Assembly: GCF_030252345.1 (NCBI RefSeq)
Contig: NZ_CP126980.1
Location: forward strand, 2,991,501-3,055,500
Reading direction: 5' to 3'
Origin: Actinoplanes oblitus
Lineage (GTDB): Bacteria; Actinomycetota; Actinomycetes; Mycobacteriales; Micromonosporaceae
DNA length: 64,000 bases
Part shown: piece by piece, positions 60,512 through 64,000 of the stretch
Position numbering within the stretch: position 1 is the first letter of the stretch
Layout of the letters: every line of letters begins with the position of its first letter
Notes under the pieces: generated by a model
Told to the model about the DNA's origin: nothing
Seen by the model: only the letters and a program-made list of their open reading frames with translations
The model's database searches: none
Position numbers and translations under genes: made by a program

Positions 60512-60991
60512 GTGGAGCCGGTCCGACGGCATCTCGTCGCCATCCCTCGCGACCGCCCGGTCAGCCGGGCGGCGGTGCACCGGCACCTGGTCGCCATCCC
60601 GCGGGGCCGGTCCCGCGACCCCGAACCCACGCTGGTCCTCACGCCGGTTCTCATCGAGCCGCCGGCTGTCGCCGAGTCGCCGGTTCTTGCCGAGCCGTTG
60701 GTCGCCGCAGAGCAGCTGATTCCCGCTGAGGCGCCGGTTCTCGCCGAGCTGTTGACCGCCGCAGAGCAGCCGATTCCCGCTGAGGCGCCGGTTCTTGCCG
60801 GGACACCGGCTGTCGCCGAGTCGCCGGTTCTTGTCGAGTCGCTGACCGCCGCCGAGCCGCCGGTTCTTGCCGGGACACCGGCTGTCGCCGAGGCGCCGGC
60901 CTCCCGTTCGGTGCTGGCGGTGCTCGCCTCGTTCGCGATGCTCGCCCTGCTCTGCGGCGGCGCGGCGGTCTTCGTCTTCCGGCTGGCCTGA
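60512..60991 (+). CDS. Repeat-rich protein with one C-terminal membrane helix
   Basis: About 159 residues from a GTG; the start is uncertain because no strong ribosome site is seen. A short basic N-terminus containing two copies of HLVAIPR precedes about 90 residues of Ala/Pro/Glu/Val repeats (units like PAVAESPVLAEP and IPAEAPVLAE). A C-terminal membrane helix (VLAVLASFAMLALLCGGAAV) ends the protein. The DNA repeats are imperfect copies of about 33-60 bp, containing GCCGGTTCTTGCCG. I do not recognise a family. The hydrophobic end is unlikely to arise by chance in a shadow frame, but the opposite strand is also open, so this remains tentative. Confidence 0.5.
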   Translation: MEPVRRHLVAIPRDRPVSRAAVHRHLVAIPRGRSRDPEPTLVLTPVLIEPPAVAESPVLAEPLVAAEQLIPAEAPVLAELLTAAEQPIPAEAPVLAGTPAVAESPVLVESLTAAEPPVLAGTPAVAEAPASRSVLAVLASFAMLALLCGGAAVFVFRLA

Positions 60992-61208
60992 TCCGCTGGT
61001 TGATCTTGAGGGGTGGGTCGCCGACCGGGCCGCTCCAGGCCGCCCGTATGGTGTGCGACACACCGGCGGCCGCCCGGGTCACGAACCCGAACCGAGGTCG
61101 TCCGTTAACCGAAGGTTGTACCGGATCCCCCGGACAGGGGTGGATTCGCCGATGCCACCGTTTGCACAATGCGACCATGGGGCATCGGACAGCGGCAAAG
61201 GAGGCGCT
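60992..61208 (+). other. Intergenic region with a small palindrome
   Basis: No gene seen. GGTGTG and CACACC around CGA (61050-61064) form a 6-bp inverted repeat about 145 bases before the next start; it could be an operator. Confidence 0.3.
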
Positions 61209-61838
61209 ATGACCATGACCGGCGCACGGGGACCGGCCTTGGCGGAACGGCCTCGCGCCGACCTGCCGTCGACCCCGTTGACCTGGCAGCGGACCGACAT
61301 CGTCGGCACCGAGCTGGTCTTTCCGCGAGGGTCACGGCCGAGCGGGTCGGCGATCGTCGCGGGCAAGCGCCCCTACGCGCTGACCTGGCAGGCCGAGCTG
61401 TCCGGCGCCGCCGAGGTCGATGCGCTGCACGTCACCACCCGGGGTGACGGCTGGAGCCGGGAGCTGCGGCTGGGCCGTGCCGCCACCGGCTGGACCTGCC
61501 GGGCGGAGCACGCCGGCGACGCCGGTGACCTGCCGTTCGCCGGTACCGAGCAGCTCGACGCGCTCGACCCGGCCGCGCTGCTGCGTCTCGCCGACTCGCC
61601 GATCTTCGTGTCGTGGGCGGTCCGCCGGCTCGGCCTGACCGCCAAGTCCGGCCCGGTGACGGTTCCGGTAGTCCGGGTGCAGGTGCCGTCGCTGACCGTG
61701 GTGCCGGGGCAGGTGACGTATCACCTGGTGAGCCCGCAGCGACTGCGGATCAGTGGCGACTTCCCGGCGGCGACGGTGGAACTCGACGACGCGGGCATGG
61801 CCGTTTATCAGGCCGGCCGGATGCGCCTGGCCCGCTGA
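61209..61838 (+). CDS. Putative glycolipid-binding domain protein (DUF1089)
   Basis: 209 residues from the ATG of MTMTGARGPAL. The core (LTWQRTDIVGTELVFPRGSR, YALTWQAELSGAAEVDALHV, GDGWSRELRLGRAATGWTC) has the W-x-x-x-D-x-x-G-x-E and alternating beta pattern of the putative glycolipid-binding family PF06475. FVSWAVRRLGLTAKSGPVTV and VPSLTVVPGQVTYHLV match the family's later strands. No signal peptide is seen, so it should be in the cytoplasm. Role unknown. It is a single gene; the TetR gene downstream has its own upstream palindrome. Confidence 0.7.
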   Translation: MTMTGARGPALAERPRADLPSTPLTWQRTDIVGTELVFPRGSRPSGSAIVAGKRPYALTWQAELSGAAEVDALHVTTRGDGWSRELRLGRAATGWTCRAEHAGDAGDLPFAGTEQLDALDPAALLRLADSPIFVSWAVRRLGLTAKSGPVTVPVVRVQVPSLTVVPGQVTYHLVSPQRLRISGDFPAATVELDDAGMAVYQAGRMRLAR

Positions 61839-61962
61839 CCTGCCAGCCGTCTCAGCGAATTCCCGGGCCGGCTGACCCGTTGATCGGGCCGGCTCACCGA
61901 CTTCCCGGGCGGTGCAGCGGTTTCCGGCCGGTCCGCGGCTTCCCGGGCCGGCCCGCTGGCGG

Positions 61963-61976
61963 AACGACCGTTCGTT
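61963..61976 (+). promoter_or_regulatory. Candidate operator of the TetR gene
   Basis: AACGA and TCGTT are inverted repeats around CCGT, ending 19 bases before the TetR start. TetR proteins often bind such short dyads in their own promoters. GAACG / CGTTC pairing in the same site supports a dyad. Confidence 0.5.
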
Positions 61977-61995
61977 TTGCGGGTAGGCTGGTCCG

Positions 61996-62592
61996 GTGCC
62001 TCGCGTCTCGGAAGCCCACCTCGCCGCCCGCCGCCAGCAGATCCTCGACGCGGCGGTGCGCTGCTTCGTGCGCAACGGCTTCCACCAGACCTCGATGCAG
62101 GATGTGATCAAGGAAGCCGATCTCTCGGTCGGCGCGTTCTACCGCTACTTCAAGAGCAAGAACGAGCTGATCATGGCGATCGCCAGCACCAAGATCGCCG
62201 AAGTCACCGGCACCCTCGATCGCCTGCTCGGCCTGGACCCGATGCCGCCGCTGGAGGTCTTCCTCGACGAGGTGATCACCCAGGTGGAGGCGACGCTGAG
62301 CGCTGATCAGGCGGTGCGGATCGCGGTGCAGGTGTGGGGCGAGGCCACCTATGACGATCAGGTCGCCGAGGTGGTCCGGGACGTCTACGGCCGGATCCGG
62401 GACCGGATGGTGCGGGCCGCGGAACGCGCCAAGGCCACCGGCCAGTTGCCGGCCGACGCCGACGCGTTCGGCGTGGGGTCCGCGATCTTCGGGTTGATCC
62501 AGGGCTACATCCTGCAGCGCGTCCTGATCGGCAACATGGACCGCCGAACCTACGTCGACGGGATCCGCGCCCTGCTCCGCGCCGACCGTTGA
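61996..62592 (+). CDS. TetR-family transcriptional regulator
   Basis: 198 residues from GTG. The N-terminal TetR helix-turn-helix is typical: ARRQQILDAAVRCFVRNGFH, then TSMQDVIKEADLSVGAFYRYFKS (in part) with KNELIMAIAS. The C-terminal ligand-binding part is helical (TYVDGIRALLRADR at the end). Ligand and targets are unknown. A dyad AACGA-N4-TCGTT right before the gene suggests autoregulation. The nearest gene upstream is the glycolipid-binding-domain protein, on the same strand. Confidence 0.9.
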   Translation: MPRVSEAHLAARRQQILDAAVRCFVRNGFHQTSMQDVIKEADLSVGAFYRYFKSKNELIMAIASTKIAEVTGTLDRLLGLDPMPPLEVFLDEVITQVEATLSADQAVRIAVQVWGEATYDDQVAEVVRDVYGRIRDRMVRAAERAKATGQLPADADAFGVGSAIFGLIQGYILQRVLIGNMDRRTYVDGIRALLRADR

Positions 62593-62649
62593 AAGATCAA
62601 AACCAGTTTCGGGTACGGCCGGAGCGACGTCCCGCCCGTGGTCCGTGGG

Positions 62650-63207
62650 TCACGCGGCCGGGATCAGGCGGCGGATCGCGGCGGTGAGGCCGGGTGCGTC
62701 GAGGTCGCTCTCGGTGACCAGCGCGCGCAGGATGATGCCGTCGAGCAGGGCGCAGACGTCGCGGGCGGCGGCCGCGCCGACGGCGGGCTCCAGGATCTCC
62801 GGCAGGCCGTCCATCCAGGTTTCGGCGAGTGGCCGCAGCGCGGCGTCGCGTGCCGCGGCGACGCACAGCTCGTACTCGATCCGGACCTGCCGGCGGTCGG
62901 CCAGGTACTCGCTGGTCAGCGTGGTCAACTCGGCCGGCAGGTCGGATGCGGCGGCGAGCCGGCCGGCCCACTCGTCCAGATCGGCACGCATCGCGTCGGC
63001 GGCGTGCCGCAACCCGGCGGCGATGAGATCGTCCAGGGTCGGGAAGTAGTAGGTGGTCGCGCCGAGCGGCAGCCCGGCCCGGGCCGCGACCGCCCGGTGC
63101 GTGGTCCGGCCGACGCCGGACTCGGCGATGACCTCCATGGTGGCCACGGCCAGCGCGGCACGGCGCGCCTCCGGATCGCGGGTCCGCTGAGTGCGGCGCG
63201 CGGTCAC
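62650..63207 (-). CDS. TetR-family repressor next to an SMR efflux gene
   Basis: 185 residues from the GTG at 63207, with GGAGG 5 bases upstream. Helix-turn-helix: RRAALAVATMEVIAESGVGR, then HRAVAARAGLPLGATTYYFP and TLDDLIAAGL. Upstream the frame stays open for 40 more codons to a TTG at 63327 that overlaps the SMR gene's stop; those codons are two in-frame copies of a 20-residue repeat and carry their own GGAGG copies. It lies directly behind the SMR efflux gene on the same strand and most likely represses it through the palindromes upstream of that gene. Confidence 0.88.
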   Translation of the reverse strand: MTARRTQRTRDPEARRAALAVATMEVIAESGVGRTTHRAVAARAGLPLGATTYYFPTLDDLIAAGLRHAADAMRADLDEWAGRLAAASDLPAELTTLTSEYLADRRQVRIEYELCVAAARDAALRPLAETWMDGLPEILEPAVGAAAARDVCALLDGIILRALVTESDLDAPGLTAAIRRLIPAA

Positions 63208-63335
63208 TGCGCCTCCGCGCTGGTCGGGTCCGGCGTCGGGATGCTGACGGGTGGGGTGCGCGCTCGACGCGCCTCCGCGCTCGTCGAGCCCGGCGTCGGG
63301 GCTGTGCTGGACGGGGTGCTCGGTCAATGTGCCTC
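63204..63335 (-). repeat. 60-bp tandem repeats at the SMR/TetR junction
   Basis: Units at 63204-63263 and 63264-63323, with the first part of a third from 63324 that is the 3' end of the SMR gene. All contain GCCTCCGCGC (GCGCGGAGGC on the coding strand), a ribosome-site-like box, followed by a GTG, GTC or TTG at the same place. The duplication has pushed the TetR start away from the SMR stop. Confidence 0.75.
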
Positions 63336-63653
63336 CGCGCCGGTCAGGTTCAGCATCACCACGCCGGCGATGATCAGGGCGACGCCGCCCACCTTAGCGA
63401 GCGTGACCGGTTCGTCGAGGAACAGTGCCCCGATCACGATGATCGCGGCGGTGCCGACCGCCGACCAGATGGCGTAGGCGACGCCGACCTGGATGCCGCC
63501 CTTGATCGCGTGGGACAGGGCGACGAACGAGATGGCGTAACCAGCGAGGACGGCGAGGGTGGGCCAGAGCCGGCTGAAGCCGTCGGTGGCCTTCATCAGG
63601 CTGGTGGCGAGAAGTTCACTCCCGATGGCGAGAGCGAGAAGGACGTACGGCAC
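63324..63653 (-). CDS. SMR-family small multidrug efflux protein
   Basis: About 109 residues from GTG 63653, 8 bases after AGGTG; an ATG at 63668 would give 114. Four membrane helices: VLLALAIGSELLATSLMKAT with the essential glutamate (E14 in the usual numbering), LAVLAGYAISFVALSHAI, GVAYAIWSAVGTAAIIVIGALF and LAKVGGVALIIAGVVMLNLT. G-V-A-Y-A-[IV]-W-[SA]-[GA]-x-G is the SMR signature. It works as a dimer that exchanges protons for cationic compounds such as quaternary ammonium. It forms an operon with the TetR repressor. Two adjoining palindromes lie right upstream. Confidence 0.92.
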   Translation of the reverse strand: MPYVLLALAIGSELLATSLMKATDGFSRLWPTLAVLAGYAISFVALSHAIKGGIQVGVAYAIWSAVGTAAIIVIGALFLDEPVTLAKVGGVALIIAGVVMLNLTGAEAH

Positions 63654-63668
63654 TGCTATGCACCTCAT

Positions 63669-63697
63669 CTTGTACGTTCGTACAAGTACGATCGTAC
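63669..63697. promoter_or_regulatory. Paired palindromic operators of the efflux operon
   Basis: CTTGTACG and CGTACAAG flank TT (63669-63686), and GTACGATCGTAC (63686-63697) is a perfect 12-bp palindrome sharing one base with the first. They lie between the SMR gene (-) and the threonine aldolase gene (+). Likely binding sites for the TetR protein encoded in the operon. Confidence 0.75.
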
Positions 63698-63732
63698 AAG
63701 AAAGTCGCTCGGAAGTCTGCGATCATTTTTCG

Positions 63733-64000
63733 GTGGCTGAGGATGTGCGAGCGCGGCGGATCGCCGCCATGCGGGGATGTGACCGGCTGCTGGCCGGGGT
63801 GCGGCCGGCGACCGTGCGGGAGCGGCTGGCCGAGCTGGGTGAGGTGGCCGGGCCCGCGCTGATGCCCGACTACTACGGGGACGGGCTGGTCGCCGAGCTG
63901 GAGGAGCGGGTCGCGCGGCTGCTCGGCACCCCGGCGGCGGTGTACTTCCCGACCGGGACGATGGCGCAGCAGGTGGCCCTGCGGTACGGCGCGGAGCTCA
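63733..64000 (+). CDS. Threonine aldolase/beta-eliminating lyase, 3' end outside window
   Basis: 89 codons are seen from a GTG start. The fold type I PLP family is recognised from MPDYYGDGLVAELEERVARL, then LGTPAAVYFPTGTMAQQVAL: the G-D-G-x-V-x-x-L-E and [PS]-T/S-G-T-M-A blocks are those of low-specificity L-threonine aldolases, where the G-T-M-A/S loop binds pyridoxal phosphate phosphate. It should cleave threonine or allo-threonine to glycine and acetaldehyde, or act as a related lyase. It is divergent from the SMR operon and may share its operators. Confidence 0.8.
   Translation, partial: MAEDVRARRIAAMRGCDRLLAGVRPATVRERLAELGEVAGPALMPDYYGDGLVAELEERVARLLGTPAAVYFPTGTMAQQVALRYGAEL

Noticed and set aside
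1..64000. tRNA or rRNA genes
   Set aside because: No cloverleaf with T-loop GGTTCGA-type sequence or rRNA core was noticed, although no covariance search could be run.

Overview
The window is high-GC actinobacterial DNA. GTG and TTG starts are frequent, Shine-Dalgarno boxes are GGAGG-like, genes are tightly packed, and many proteins belong to actinobacterial families (DUF2277, DUF6114/DUF6230, DUF6493 with a SWIM protein, DUF6529, WXG100-like). The combination points to Micromonosporaceae, possibly Actinoplanes or a relative. This is inferred from gene content only; no rRNA or tRNA gene was seen.

Layout. 1-2.5 kb: end of an EamA-type exporter, a GNAT acetyltransferase, a DUF2277 protein and an N-terminally shortened Pr6Pr membrane protein. 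2.6-16.1 kb: an island that looks clearly less GC-rich than its surroundings. It holds a membrane-anchored subtilisin (mycosin-like), divergent from a giant secreted RHS/YD-repeat protein of about 3,187 residues. The C-terminus of that protein resembles a nucleic-acid deaminase toxin. A helical-repeat protein directly behind it is the best immunity candidate, followed by a decayed IS5-type transposase and a complete IS5-family element with inverted repeats and a TTA target duplication. 16.1-19.1 kb: DUF1992 protein and the DUF6114/DUF6230 envelope pair. 19.6-28.5 kb: an orphan CHASE3 histidine kinase, a xanthine dehydrogenase-type molybdenum hydroxylase with a frameshift before its catalytic glutamate, an L-lactate permease and an amidohydrolase. 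28.8-34.6 kb: truncated AraC regulator, ricin-lectin membrane protein, 43-bp tandem repeats, a MerR/VIT-vWA operon with a perfect palindromic operator, and a cyclase-family hydrolase. 34.6-40.4 kb: secreted HExxH peptidase, ABC exporter and a NarL-type two-component system. 40.4-44.4 kb: 15-bp repeats, DUF6343-like protein, an APC permease with a minisatellite-encoded tail, and a secreted GH26-like hydrolase. 44.7-55.1 kb: DUF6493 and SWIM proteins, glucose-6-phosphate isomerase, a winged-helix (AlkZ-like) protein, GH18 chitinase, a DHFR-family protein, an FHA-type remnant and a methyltransferase. 55.4-64 kb: frameshifted WXG100-like gene, receptor Ser/Thr kinase, DUF6529 protein, the CE1758/CE1759 flavin monooxygenase-reductase pair, a repeat-rich one-TM protein, a glycolipid-binding-domain protein, two TetR regulators, an SMR efflux protein and the start of a threonine aldolase.

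The most interesting block is 2.6-14.5 kb. It reads as an exported polymorphic toxin (Sec signal, carbohydrate-binding-like LamG domains, RHS shell, C-terminal deaminase) with its likely immunity protein and a possible processing protease, on a horizontally acquired segment bordered by IS material. Several genes elsewhere carry single-base frameshifts in or near short homopolymers; these could be real decay or base-calling errors.
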